The notes beneath the pieces are model-generated. The model ran no database searches and had not been told where the DNA came from. It saw only the letters and a list, made by a program, of their open reading frames with translations. This document shows, piece after piece, positions 10,609-23,961 of a DNA stretch of 64,000 nt (position 1 is its first letter; every line of letters begins with the position of its first letter). Source of the stretch: Afipia clevelandensis ATCC 49720 (GTDB lineage Bacteria > Pseudomonadota > Alphaproteobacteria > Rhizobiales > Xanthobacteraceae); the NCBI RefSeq assembly GCF_000336555.1, contig NZ_KB375281.1:3669436-3733435 (forward strand), in the 5' to 3' direction. A program made the position numbers and the translations under genes.

Positions 10609-11789
10609 CCGAAGCCGTTATCGTCTCCACCGCCCGCACGCCGATCGGCAAGGCCTATCGCGGCGCGCTCAACAACACCGAAGGCGCGACGCTGCTCGGC
10701 CACGCTATCGAGCAGGCGGTCAAGCGCGCCGGTGTCGATCCTGCGGAGATCGAGGATGTGGTGATGGGCGCTGCCATGCAGCAGGGCGCCACTGCCGGCA
10801 ACATCGCCCGCAAGGCCGCGCTGCGCGCAGGGCTTCCGGTCACGGTCGGCGGCACTACCATTGACCGCCAGTGCGCCTCGGGCCTGCAGGCCATCGCGCT
10901 CGCCGCGCGTTCGGTGATTCATGACGGCGTTCAGATCGCGGTCGGCGGCGGCGGCGAGTCCATCAGCCTCGTGCAGAACGAGCACATGAACCTGTTCCAC
11001 GCGGTCGATCCCGCGTTGAAGGCGATCAAGGGCGACGTCTACATGGCGATGCTCGACACCGCCGAAGTGGTGGCCAAGCGTTACGGCATTTCGCGCGAGA
11101 AGCAGGACGAGTACTCGCTGGAAAGCCAGCGCCGCACCGCAGCCGCGCAGCAGGGCGGCCGCTTCAAGGACGAAATCGCTCCGATCTCGACCAAGATGGC
11201 GGTTGTCGACAAGAACACCAAGGAAGTCTCCTACAAGGACATCACCCTGTCGCAGGATGAAGGTCCGCGTCCGGAGACCACCGCGGAAGGCCTCGCAAGC
11301 CTGAAGCCGGTGCGCGAAGGCGGCTCCATCACCGCGGGCAACGCCAGCCAGTTGTCGGACGGCGCCAGCGCCACCGTCATCATGAGCGACAAGGAAGCCG
11401 CCAAGCGTGGCCTCAAGCCGCTCGGCATCTTCCGCGGCTTCGTCGCCGCCGGTTGTGAGCCGGATGAAATGGGCATCGGTCCGGTGTTTGCGATTCCGCG
11501 TCTGCTTCAGCGTCATGGTCTCAAGATCGACGACATTGATATGTGGGAGTTGAACGAAGCGTTCGCCGTGCAAGTGCTCTATTGCCGCGACAAGCTCGGC
11601 ATCGATCCCGAAAAGCTCAACGTCAGCGGCGGTTCGGTTGCGGTTGGCCATCCTTACGGCATGACCGGCGCGCGTCTCGCGGGTCATGTCCTCATCGAAG
11701 GCCGTCGCCGCAAGGCCAAGTACGGCGTGGTCACCATGTGCATCGGTGGTGGTCAGGGCGCTGCCGGCCTGTTTGAAATCCTGCAGTAA
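10605..11789 (+). CDS. pimB: Acetyl-CoA acyltransferase (thiolase)
   Basis: 394 aa, full thiolase fold. Acylated cysteine in [10 protein letters not shown] (Cys about residue 90), the general-base histidine in [18 protein letters not shown] (about 349) and the second cysteine in [14 protein letters not shown] (about 379). It cleaves 3-ketoacyl-CoA to acetyl-CoA and a shortened acyl-CoA, completing the beta-oxidation round begun by the ligase, dehydrogenases and hydratase/dehydrogenase of this cluster. ATG overlaps the ligase stop by 4 nt with AGGAGGT just upstream, one of the strongest ribosome sites in the window. A 189-bp gap follows before the next gene. Confidence 0.94.
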   Translation: MTEAVIVSTARTPIGKAYRGALNNTEGATLLGHAIEQAVKRAGVDPAEIEDVVMGAAMQQGATAGNIARKAALRAGLPVTVGGTTIDRQCASGLQAIALAARSVIHDGVQIAVGGGGESISLVQNEHMNLFHAVDPALKAIKGDVYMAMLDTAEVVAKRYGISREKQDEYSLESQRRTAAAQQGGRFKDEIAPISTKMAVVDKNTKEVSYKDITLSQDEGPRPETTAEGLASLKPVREGGSITAGNASQLSDGASATVIMSDKEAAKRGLKPLGIFRGFVAAGCEPDEMGIGPVFAIPRLLQRHGLKIDDIDMWELNEAFAVQVLYCRDKLGIDPEKLNVSGGSVAVGHPYGMTGARLAGHVLIEGRRRKAKYGVVTMCIGGGQGAAGLFEILQ

Positions 11790-11978
11790 GCATCACGCAG
11801 CCGGTTGTCCTCTTTTCACCTGAGAAGCGGGCAACCGGCACCGCGCGTCCGGCGCGAAAGGCAGTCAAAATCCAACTGCCGAATTGCCTCCCGGTTCTGT
11901 CGGTCTACAATCGGCGAATAGAACAAGAGGCTGAAATCCCGGACTGTTATTTCCAGTCAGACTCCCAGGAGGACCCCC

Positions 11979-13166
11979 GTGGATCTCAATTTCACCCAGG
12001 AAGAAAATGCTTTCCGCGAAGAAGTGCGCAAGTTCTTCCGCGAAAACATCCCGCCCGCGTTGCACAAGAAGCTGATCGACGGCGGTCATCCGAGCAAGGA
12101 CGACATCATCACCTGGACCCGCATCCTCAACAAGAAGGGATGGGGCGTTCCGCACTGGCCGAAGGAATACGGCGGCACCGGCTGGTCGCCGGCCAAGCAG
12201 CACATCTTCCTTGAAGAGCTGCAGGCCACTCCTGCGCCGTCACCGCTGGCGTTCGGCGTCAACATGGTCGGCCCGGTGATCTACACCTTCGGCAACGACG
12301 AGCAGAAGAAGTATTACCTGCCGCGCATCGCCAATCTCGACGACTGGTGGTGCCAGGGCTTCTCCGAGCCCGGCTCCGGCTCCGACCTCGCCTCGCTCAA
12401 GACCACCGCAAAGCGCAAGGGCGACGTCTACGTCATCAACGGCCAGAAGACCTGGACCACGCTCGGTCAGCACGCTGACTGGATCTTCTGCCTCTGCCGC
12501 ACCAATCCGGATGCGAAGAAGCAGGAAGGCATTTCGTTCATCCTGATCGACATGAAGTCGCGCGGCATCACCGTGCGTCCGATCCAGACCATCGACGGCG
12601 GTCACGAAGTCAACGAAGTGTTCTTCGACGACGTCGAGGTGCCGGTCGCTAATCTGGTCGGTCAGGAAAACAAGGGCTGGGACTATGCGAAGTTCCTGCT
12701 CGGCAACGAACGCACCAACATCGCCCGCGTCGGCATGTCCAAGGAGCGCATCCGCCGCGTGCGTGAACTGGCCCAGACGGTCGAAGCCAACGGCAAGCCG
12801 CTGATCGAGGACGACCGTTTCCGCGAGAAGCTCGCCGCCACCGAGATCGAACTCAAGGCGCTCGAACTGTCGGTGATGCGCGTCATCGCCAACGAGACCA
12901 AGAACGGCAAGGGCAAGCCGGACCCGGCCTCCTCGATCCTCAAGATCAAGGGCTCGGAGATTCAGCAGACCATTTCCGAACTGCTGGTCGAGGTCGCGGG
13001 TCCCTTCGCGGTGCCGTACCTGCCGGAAGAAGGCATCGGCAACGAGGAAGCAGGCTGGGAGTCGCACACCGCTCCACACTACTTCAACTACCGCAAGGTC
13101 TCGATCTACGGCGGTTCCAACGAGATCCAGCGCGGCATCATCGCGAAGGCGGTGCTGGGACTTTAG
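11979..13166 (+). CDS. pimC: Acyl-CoA dehydrogenase, PimC-like large subunit
   Basis: 395 aa from GTG 11979, preceded by AGGAGG. Acyl-CoA dehydrogenase fold: N-terminal helical domain (FTQEENAFREEVRKFF), FAD/substrate motif WWCQGFSEPGSGSDLASLKT near residue 125, central beta domain (INGQKTWTT), and C-terminal helical domain ending YGGSNEIQRGIIAKAVLGL. The medium-chain type catalytic glutamate position (Y-E-G-T in MCAD) reads Y-G-G-S here, so the base must lie elsewhere, as in other branches of the family. It introduces the 2,3 double bond into acyl-CoA. It is paired with the next, shorter dehydrogenase; such pairs are thought to act as hetero-oligomers. Confidence 0.92.
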   Translation: MDLNFTQEENAFREEVRKFFRENIPPALHKKLIDGGHPSKDDIITWTRILNKKGWGVPHWPKEYGGTGWSPAKQHIFLEELQATPAPSPLAFGVNMVGPVIYTFGNDEQKKYYLPRIANLDDWWCQGFSEPGSGSDLASLKTTAKRKGDVYVINGQKTWTTLGQHADWIFCLCRTNPDAKKQEGISFILIDMKSRGITVRPIQTIDGGHEVNEVFFDDVEVPVANLVGQENKGWDYAKFLLGNERTNIARVGMSKERIRRVRELAQTVEANGKPLIEDDRFREKLAATEIELKALELSVMRVIANETKNGKGKPDPASSILKIKGSEIQQTISELLVEVAGPFAVPYLPEEGIGNEEAGWESHTAPHYFNYRKVSIYGGSNEIQRGIIAKAVLGL

Positions 13167-13176
13167 TGACGCCCAC

Positions 13177-13202
13177 TTCTCCCCGCGTTTGCGGGGAGGG
13201 GG
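13177..13202. repeat. Short hairpin, partial copy of the CTCTCCCC/GGGGAGAG repeat family
   Basis: CTTCTCCCCGC-GTTT-GCGGGGAGGG, a stem-loop 10 bp after the dehydrogenase stop. Its core resembles the terminal hairpin of the larger elements at 14483-14606 and 15448-15569. It may also act as a transcription terminator. Confidence 0.5.
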
Positions 13203-13222
13203 CTTGCAACGCTCTCACGTTC

Positions 13223-13304
13223 CGTCATTGCGAGCGAAGCGAAGCAATCCATCTTTAGTTTATCCAAGCTGGATTGCTTCGTCGCTTCGCTCCTCGCAAT
13301 GACG
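13223..13304. repeat. REP-like palindromic repeat, copy A
   Basis: 82-bp imperfect inverted repeat: CGTCATTGCGAGCGAAGC... at the left and ...GCTTCGCTCCTCGCAATGACG at the right, with inner GCAATCCA/TGGATTGC arms. The same element occurs at 35819-35904. It lies between the two acyl-CoA dehydrogenase genes, close to the start of the second. Confidence 0.85.
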
Positions 13305-13332
13305 ATGTTTTGGTTTATTCGAGGAACACACT

Positions 13333-14472
13333 ATGGATTTCGATCTCTCCGAGGAGCAGCGGCTCCTGAAAGACAGCGTCGACGGGCTGCTGGCTGACTC
13401 GTATGACTTCGAGCAGCGCAAGAAGTATGCCGCGGAAAAGGACGGCTGGAGCCGTCAGGTCTGGGGCAAGCTGGCGGAGCAAGGCCTGCTCGGCCTGCCG
13501 TTCTCCGAGAACGACGGCGGCTTTGGCGCGGGCGCGGTGGAAACCGCTATCGTGATGGAATCGCTCGGCCGCTCGCTGGTGCTCGAGCCTTATCTGACCA
13601 CGGTGGTGATCGGCGGCGGCTTCCTGCGCCACGGCGCATCCGACGAGCAGAAGGCCGCGCATATTCCCTCGATCATCGACGGCAGCAAGACGCTGGCCTT
13701 CGCGCAGCTCGAGAAGAACTCGCGCTACAATCTCGCGGATGTCTCCACCACCGCCAAGAAGAAGGGCGACGGCTGGGTCATCGATGGCGAGAAGTTCGTG
13801 GTTCTTCACGGCGACAGCGCCAACACGCTGATCGTGACCGCGCGCACCTCCGGCGGTCAGCGCGACCGTGACGGCATCGGCGTGTTCCTTGTGCCGGCCA
13901 ACGCCAAGGGCGTGACCGTCAAGGGCTACGCCACGCAGGACAGCATGCGCGCCGCCGACATCCGGTTCGAGGGCGTCGAAGTCGGCAAGGACGCTCTGCT
14001 CGGCGATCCGGCCAAGGGCCTCGCGCTGGTCGAGCGTGTGGTGGACGAGGCTCGCATCGCGATGTGCTCCGAAGCCATCGGCGCGATGGAAGAGTCGCTC
14101 AAGATGACCGTCGAATACCTCAAGACCCGCAAGCAGTTCGGCGTGGCCATCGGCACCTTCCAGTCGCTGCAGCACCGCGCCGCCGAGATGTTCGTGAACC
14201 TGGAGCAGGCGCGCAGCATGGCGCTGTTCGCGGCGATGGCGACCGAATTGCCGGACGACGAGCGCGCGTCTGCGGTTGCGGCGTCCAAGGTTCAGGTCGG
14301 CAAGTCGTCGAAGTTCGTCGGCCAGCAGGCGATCCAGCTTCATGGCGGCATCGGCATGACCATGGAAGCGGCCATCGGCCACTACTTCAAGCGGCTGTCA
14401 GTGATCGAGAACACCTTCGGCGACACCGACTACCACCTGCGCCGCGTCGCTTCGGCCGGCTCGCTGGTCTGA
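13333..14472 (+). CDS. pimD: Acyl-CoA dehydrogenase, PimD-like small subunit
   Basis: 379 aa with a GAGGAA ribosome site before ATG 13333. Acyl-CoA dehydrogenase fold: MDFDLSEEQRLLKDSV, GLPFSENDGGFGAGAVET, a central domain with VIDGEKFVVLHG, and C-terminal helices EYLKTRKQFGVAIGTFQSLQHRAAEM, IQLHGGIGMTMEAAIGHYFKR. The usual FAD-side SxPxxGSD motif is degenerate (AQLEKNSRYNLAD), as in other small-subunit paralogues. With the 395-aa partner it probably forms a heteromeric dehydrogenase for acyl- or diacyl-CoA. A palindromic repeat has inserted into the spacer between the two genes. Confidence 0.9.
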   Translation: MDFDLSEEQRLLKDSVDGLLADSYDFEQRKKYAAEKDGWSRQVWGKLAEQGLLGLPFSENDGGFGAGAVETAIVMESLGRSLVLEPYLTTVVIGGGFLRHGASDEQKAAHIPSIIDGSKTLAFAQLEKNSRYNLADVSTTAKKKGDGWVIDGEKFVVLHGDSANTLIVTARTSGGQRDRDGIGVFLVPANAKGVTVKGYATQDSMRAADIRFEGVEVGKDALLGDPAKGLALVERVVDEARIAMCSEAIGAMEESLKMTVEYLKTRKQFGVAIGTFQSLQHRAAEMFVNLEQARSMALFAAMATELPDDERASAVAASKVQVGKSSKFVGQQAIQLHGGIGMTMEAAIGHYFKRLSVIENTFGDTDYHLRRVASAGSLV

Positions 14473-14482
14473 TTGTCTCTTA

Positions 14483-14606
14483 CACCTCTCCCCATTTGCG
14501 GGGAGAGGTCGGATCGCTCTTGCGATCCGGGTGAGGGGCCTACTCTCCGATTGCGCAAGTTTCCGCCCCTCACCCCGACCCTCTCTCCGCTTGCGGGGAG
14601 AGGGAG
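14483..14606. repeat. Gene-less palindromic element (MITE-like), copy 1
   Basis: About 124 bp between the PimD-like gene and the SDR gene. Order: outer hairpin CCTCTCCCC-loop-GGGGAGAGG, small hairpin CGGATCGC/GCGATCCG, GTGAGGGG, a 25-bp spacer, CCCCTCACCCC and a second outer hairpin CTCTCTCCGC-TT-GCGGGGAGAG. The GTGAGGGG/CCCCTCAC arms pair across the spacer, so the whole element can fold into one branched structure. The same design is at 15448-15569, and its ends match the inverted repeats around the DUF559 gene. Confidence 0.85.
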
Positions 14607-14650
14607 GCTTTGCGTGACATCTTCCAAAACAACAAAAATCAAGGAACGCC

Positions 14651-15424
14651 ATGCCAACTTCTCCCTTCGATCTCACCGGAAAAGTCGCTGTCGTCACCGG
14701 TTCGAGCCGCGGCATCGGCCGCGCCTCCGCGGAAATGCTGGCACAGTTGGGCGCGAAGGTGGTGATCTCCAGCCGCAAGGCCGATGCCTGCGAGGCTGTC
14801 GCGGAGGGCATCCGCAAGGCGGGTGGCGATGCCCATGTCATTCCCTGCAACATTTCCCGGCGCGAGGAAGTGGACGCGCTGATCGCCGGCACCATCAAGC
14901 ATTACGGCAAAATCGACAGTCTCATTTGTAACGCAGCGGTGAATCCCTATTACGGCCCGCTGCTCGACATCACGGACGAAGCGTTCGACAAGATCATGGG
15001 CGCCAACATCAAGAGCAACATCTGGCTCTGCAAGCAGGCGATGCCGCACATGGCCGAGCGCGGCGGCGGCTCGGTGGTCATCATTTCCTCGATCGGCGGC
15101 TTGCGCGGATCGACCGTGATCGGCGCCTACGGCATTTCCAAAGCCGCCGACTTCTCGCTGGCGCGCAGCCTTGCCGGCGAGTGGGGTCCGAAGAATGTGC
15201 GGGTCAACTGCATCGCGCCGGGTTTGGTAAAAACCGATTTCGCCCGCGCGCTGTGGGAGGACCAGGAGAACCTGAAGCGCCGCACCGCGACCACGCCGCT
15301 GCGCCGGATCGGCGAGCCGCACGAGATCGCGGGCGCGGTGGTCTATCTTGCCTCCGACGCCTCGACCTTCATGACCGGCCAGACCATCGTCATCGACGGC
15401 GGCGTGACCACCGCGGCTGTGTGA
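14651..15424 (+). CDS. Short-chain dehydrogenase/reductase (SDR)
   Basis: 257 aa classical SDR. Cofactor motif TGSSRGIG (residues 16-23), NAAVNPYYG in place of NNAG, catalytic Ser in IISSIGG, Tyr about 160 and Lys 164 in YGISKAA, and the C-terminal GQTIVIDGG. The basic residue after the glycine motif (ISSRK) is more usual for NADP(H). It probably oxidises or reduces a hydroxy/keto intermediate; being the last gene of the beta-oxidation run suggests a 3-hydroxyacyl-type or unrelated detoxifying role. Spaced from the previous gene by a MITE-like repeat rather than by tight coupling, so co-transcription is likely but not certain. Confidence 0.88.
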   Translation: MPTSPFDLTGKVAVVTGSSRGIGRASAEMLAQLGAKVVISSRKADACEAVAEGIRKAGGDAHVIPCNISRREEVDALIAGTIKHYGKIDSLICNAAVNPYYGPLLDITDEAFDKIMGANIKSNIWLCKQAMPHMAERGGGSVVIISSIGGLRGSTVIGAYGISKAADFSLARSLAGEWGPKNVRVNCIAPGLVKTDFARALWEDQENLKRRTATTPLRRIGEPHEIAGAVVYLASDASTFMTGQTIVIDGGVTTAAV

Positions 15425-15447
15425 GCCATCCAAAAGCGCTTCGTCTT

Positions 15448-15569
15448 CACCTCTCCCCGCCCGCGGAGAGAGGTCGGATCGCTTTTGCGATCCGGGTGAG
15501 GGCCTTTTTCTCGGTCGCAGCACTTTTGCCCCTCACCCCAACCCTCTCCCCGCGAGCGGGGAGAGGGAG
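15448..15569. repeat. Gene-less palindromic element (MITE-like), copy 2
   Basis: About 122 bp between the SDR and glpK genes with the same order of parts as 14483-14606: CCTCTCCCC hairpin, CGGATCGC/GCGATCCG hairpin, GTGAGGG, spacer, CCCCTCACCCCAACC and a final CTCTCCCCGC-GA-GCGGGGAGAG hairpin. Most base differences from copy 1 fall in the loops and spacer while stems are kept, which suggests a conserved fold. Confidence 0.85.
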
Positions 15570-15669
15570 CGCGTCATGCGGGTTGCTTGTTCGCACTTCT
15601 TGACGCCCGCCCGCGTAATCGCTTTGTTTGCGTTTCCATCATGAAACGAAAAGCATTCGAGGAAACGGC

Positions 15670-17178
<1,509 letters not shown>

Positions 17179-17260
17179 GTTCGGTTTTTGAAAGCAGAAC
17201 ATGCTTGCCAGCCGGGTGCGTTGCCGGGTGTAATCGCCGTGTCGTTCCGGAGATCATCCA

Positions 17261-17887
17261 ATGAATCTGATCGGCCAGTATGATTCCCCTTTTGTGCGCC
17301 GTGTCGCGCTGGCGCTGCGTTTCTATGGCATTCCGTTCGAGCAGACGCCGTGGTCCACCTTTGGCGACGCCGAGAAAATCGCGCTCTACAATCCGCTGAT
17401 GCGGGTGCCGACGCTGGTGCTCGACGACGGCGAGGTGCTGATCGAAAGCACGGCGATCCTCGATTATCTCGATGAATTGGCCGGTCCGTCACGGGCGCTG
17501 ATCCCCGATTGCGGCCATGTGCGGCGCGAGGTTCTGCATGTCTGCGCACTGGCCACCGGCCTTGCCGACAAGTCGGTGAGCCTGCTCTATGAGCGGGTGC
17601 TGCGCGGCGAGGAATCGAAACGCTGGGTGGAGCGATGCCGGGCGCAGATCGCCGGTGTTCTTGCGGTTCTTGAAAGCGAGCGCAGCCAGATCAAGACCCG
17701 CTACTGGTTCGGCGATCAGCTCACCCACGCCGATATCGCGGTGGCCTGTGTCGTGCGCTTCACCCGCGAAGCCCATGCCGGCCTGTTCGAGGCGGCGCGC
17801 TATCCGGCGCTGGATCGGCATGCCGAAACGTGCGAGGCGCTGCCCCCGTTTCAGGAGATCGTGCAGCCGCTCGCGCCGCCGAACTGA
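17261..17887 (+). CDS. Glutathione S-transferase family protein
   Basis: 208 aa. N-terminal thioredoxin-like domain MNLIGQYDSPFVRRVALALRFYGIPFEQ with the cis-proline motif RVPTLVLDDGEVLIESTAILDYLDE (residues about 48-75) and an all-helical C-terminal domain with the N-capping-box region LTHADIAVACVVRF. Serine 9 in QYDSPFVRR fits the catalytic-serine position of this branch. It probably conjugates or reduces electrophiles with glutathione; the substrate is not deducible. It stands 82 bp after glpK and converges on the next gene through a bidirectional terminator. Confidence 0.88.
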   Translation: MNLIGQYDSPFVRRVALALRFYGIPFEQTPWSTFGDAEKIALYNPLMRVPTLVLDDGEVLIESTAILDYLDELAGPSRALIPDCGHVRREVLHVCALATGLADKSVSLLYERVLRGEESKRWVERCRAQIAGVLAVLESERSQIKTRYWFGDQLTHADIAVACVVRFTREAHAGLFEAARYPALDRHAETCEALPPFQEIVQPLAPPN

Positions 17888-17913
17888 ACGCGCGCGGGAG
17901 CGGGCGCAAATAA

Positions 17914-17939
17914 AATGGCCGGAGCGAACCCCGGCCATT
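17914..17939. terminator. Bidirectional terminator between convergent genes
   Basis: Perfect 9-bp arms AATGGCCGG (17914-17922) and CCGGCCATT (17931-17939) with an 8-nt loop, located between the GST-like stop (17887) and the stop of the minus-strand gene at 17962. Confidence 0.7.
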
Positions 17940-17961
17940 CCGATTCATCCGTATTGAAGCC

Positions 17962-18522
17962 TTACTGGCAAAGCTGCATCTGGCCGGCCTTGTTCTTGAA
18001 CATCGTGCCTGGCTGACAGACAAATCCGTTCCGCGCCGCGTAATTCGGCGAGTAGGCGATCGCCACGCCGTCATAGTTGTAACCTGCGGCATATTCCGGC
18101 CCGCCATAGGCGTAGGTGTCACGATAGGCGTAGCCGTCACGATACGGTCCGCCGAACGGCGCGGTGGCGATGGCGCCTGCGGTATTCACAGCGCCCGTCG
18201 CAATCGCGCCCGCGGTGCCGATTGCGCCGCCGACCACATCGGCCGGCCAGAAGCCGCTGCTGCGATTGTCCCATCCGCGATTGTTCCAGTCACCGCGTCC
18301 GTTCCAGTTGGCGCGGTCGCCCCAGCCTTGGGAGGCGCTGCGCAGATAGGCCGCATCGCGATGACGATACATGCGCGAACTGGTCTTCATCCGCTTCATG
18401 TTGTGCTTGTAGCTTTTGACATGCGTCGTGGAGCGCGGCTCCATCGAATCCTTTGCAAATACCGGCGAGGCGGCAAGAGCGGTGACAGCCGCAGCGGCGG
18501 CGAAAAGGCTCACCTTTTTCAT
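17962..18522 (-). CDS. Secreted small protein of unknown function, Gly/Tyr/Asn/Trp-rich
   Basis: 186 aa from ATG 18522, chosen for the AAAGGAG ribosome site and the Sec signal peptide MKKVSLFAAAAAVTALAASPVFA-KD. The mature part is basic at first (HVKSYKHNMKRMKTSSRMYRH), then has a low-complexity WGDRANWNGRGDWNNRGWDNR stretch, a hydrophobic Gly/Ala segment (VVGGAIGTAGAIATGAVNTA, about residues 92-115) that could insert in a membrane, and a Tyr-rich tail ending with two cysteines (FVCQPG, MQLCQ). Small periplasmic or outer-membrane associated proteins with this composition are common in Bradyrhizobium relatives. I do not recognise a function. It is a single gene downstream of metH's opposite end, with its own promoter region. 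Confidence 0.82.
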   Translation of the reverse strand: MKKVSLFAAAAAVTALAASPVFAKDSMEPRSTTHVKSYKHNMKRMKTSSRMYRHRDAAYLRSASQGWGDRANWNGRGDWNNRGWDNRSSGFWPADVVGGAIGTAGAIATGAVNTAGAIATAPFGGPYRDGYAYRDTYAYGGPEYAAGYNYDGVAIAYSPNYAARNGFVCQPGTMFKNKAGQMQLCQ

Positions 18523-18702
18523 GTTGGCTCCTTTATGTGAGTTGGCGCCGCACCAACGTCTCATCCGGAGAGCAGTTCCGTGTTCCATCATGATTGATGT
18601 CACACGCGCGTGAAACGAAATCGCTGTGAGATGATGTGAGCTGCCACATATGTGGCATCGTCTTGGCACAGTCAGCGACGCCTTCTTGCACTCAACTCGG
18701 CA

Positions 18703-22560
<3,858 letters not shown>

Positions 22561-22574
22561 GAGCGGACTCGATA

Positions 22575-22961
22575 TTACTCCCTCTCCCCGTCGGGGAGAG
22601 GGTTGGGGTGAGGGGGTACGGATGCGAATGGCGAAAGTGTTTGAAGAATTTCGCCGAGCACGCCTTCGATGTTGGTCAGAACGTGATTGTTCCAGAAGCG
22701 GAGAACGAGATAGCCCATCGCTTGCAGGATTTGCGTGCGCTCTGCGTCCTGAGTCGTTTGCACCGCATGCTGCCCACCATCGAGTTCGATAACTAGCTTT
22801 GCTTCGGCGCAGTAGAAATCGGCGATGAACTTGTCGATCTGTACCTGCCGTTTGAATTTCCAACCGTTCAGCCGCCGATCGCGGAGGCGCAGCCACAGGA
22901 CGCGTTCGGCATCGGTTTGTTGCCGCCGCAGTCTTCGGGCAAGTGACGTGTTGTCGGTCAT
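22575..22961 (-). CDS. DUF559 (Vsr-like, PD-(D/E)XK fold) nuclease-like protein
   Basis: 128 aa from ATG 22961. The core shows the DUF559 pattern: [40 protein letters not shown], then [12 protein letters not shown] with the acidic residues expected of a Vsr-like endonuclease fold, and [20 protein letters not shown]. Catalytic activity is inferred from family relations, not proven. The C-terminal tail [13 protein letters not shown] and the stop codon are encoded by an inverted-repeat element (22578-22616), and a second inverted copy lies 24 bp upstream of the start (22985-23023). It sits between metF and metH in the same direction and was probably inserted there as a unit. The stop precedes the metH start by 14 bp. 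Confidence 0.85.
   Translation of the reverse strand: MTDNTSLARRLRRQQTDAERVLWLRLRDRRLNGWKFKRQVQIDKFIADFYCAEAKLVIELDGGQHAVQTTQDAERTQILQAMGYLVLRFWNNHVLTNIEGVLGEILQTLSPFASVPPHPNPLPDGERE
22578..22616 (-). repeat. Terminal inverted repeat of the DUF559 unit, metH side
   Basis: About 39 bp: CTCCCTCTCCCCGTCGGGGAGAGGG hairpin followed by TTGGGGTGAGGGGG. It is the reverse complement of the copy at 22985-23023 apart from a few bases and overlaps the 3' end of the DUF559 gene. It matches the right ends of the elements at 14483-14606 and 15448-15569. Confidence 0.85.
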
Positions 22962-22984
22962 CGTTGTCTCGCGATGCTTCCGAA

Positions 22985-23023
22985 CCCCCTCACCCCAACC
23001 CTCTCCCCCAAGGGGAGAGGGGG
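22985..23023 (+). repeat. Terminal inverted repeat of the DUF559 unit, metF side
   Basis: CCCCCTCACCCCAACC followed by the CTCTCCCCCAAGGGGAGAG hairpin, in inverted orientation to 22578-22616. It lies between the DUF559 start and the metF stop (23050). Confidence 0.85.
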
Positions 23024-23049
23024 AAGAAACTGCGCAGCCTGACAACAAA

Positions 23050-23961
23050 TCACGCCGCCTTCTGCGCGCCGGCCGGGCGAATGCCGAGCAGGTGGCTGAT
23101 CGCGAACACGAGATCGGCGCGGTTCATTGTGTAGAAGTGGAAATTCTCGACGCCCTGCTTGGCCAGCTTCTGCACCTGACCGGCTGCGACGGTGGCAGCC
23201 ACGAGGCGCCGCGTATCGGCGTCGTCATCGAGGCCCTCAAACTTGGCTTCCAGCCAGTCCGGAATGGTCGCGCCCGCACGGGTCGCGAAATTCTTCGCCA
23301 GCTTGAAGTTCTGCACCGGCAGGATGCCCGGCACGATGGGAATGGTGATGCCGGCCGCGCGCACGCGGTCGAGATAATGGTAGTAGAGATCGTTGTCGAA
23401 GAAGAACTGGGTGATGGCGCGCGTCGCGCCGGCATCGACCTTGGCCTTCAGCGCGTCGATATCGGCATCGAGGCTGGCGCTCTCCGGATGTTTTTCCGGA
23501 TAGGCCGACACGCTGACTTCCATGTCGGGATGATTGCGCTTGATCGCGGCGACGAGATCGGACGACTGCTGATAGCCGTCGGGGTGCGCGGTATACTGCG
23601 TGCCGATGCCGCTGGTCGGATCGCCGCGCAGCGCGACGATGTGACGGACGCCGACATCGTGATAGCGCGCCACCACGTCATCAATGTCGGCCTTCGACGC
23701 GGCGACACAGGTGAGGTGCGCGGCTGGCGTCAGCTTGGTCTCGGCGAGAATGCGCGCGATGGTCGCGTGCGTGCGCTCGCGGGTCGATCCGCCCGCGCCA
23801 TAGGTCACCGAGACGAAGTTAGGTGTCAGCGGCGCCAGCCGGTTGATGACCTCCCACAAGCCACGCTCCATGTCCTCGGTCTTCGGCGGAAAGAACTCGA
23901 ACGAAATCGCCGGACGCTTGTGTCCGTGTGGTTCGGCAGGGGCGGCTGTGTCGCTCGTCAC
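23050..23961 (-). CDS. metF: Methylenetetrahydrofolate reductase
   Basis: 303 aa if started at GTG 23961, which has GGAG 9 nt upstream; ATG 24024 would add 21 unconvincing residues. TIM-barrel flavoprotein: ISFEFFPPKTEDM near residue 17, FVSVTYGAGGSTRERT, HLTCV, IVALRGDP, VSAYPEKHPES, the ITQFFFDND motif, PGILPVQNF and NFHFYTMNR at the end. It reduces 5,10-methylene-THF to 5-methyl-THF using FAD and NAD(P)H, feeding MetH encoded downstream. In many rhizobia an ArsR-type regulator precedes metF-metH; none is seen here. Confidence 0.95.
   Translation of the reverse strand: MTSDTAAPAEPHGHKRPAISFEFFPPKTEDMERGLWEVINRLAPLTPNFVSVTYGAGGSTRERTHATIARILAETKLTPAAHLTCVAASKADIDDVVARYHDVGVRHIVALRGDPTSGIGTQYTAHPDGYQQSSDLVAAIKRNHPDMEVSVSAYPEKHPESASLDADIDALKAKVDAGATRAITQFFFDNDLYYHYLDRVRAAGITIPIVPGILPVQNFKLAKNFATRAGATIPDWLEAKFEGLDDDADTRRLVAATVAAGQVQKLAKQGVENFHFYTMNRADLVFAISHLLGIRPAGAQKAA

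Noticed and set aside
11808-11841. GCCGGTTG/CAACCGGC inverted repeat as terminator after the thiolase gene
   Set aside because: The loop is about 25 nt and no T-run follows, so it is too weak to list as a terminator.
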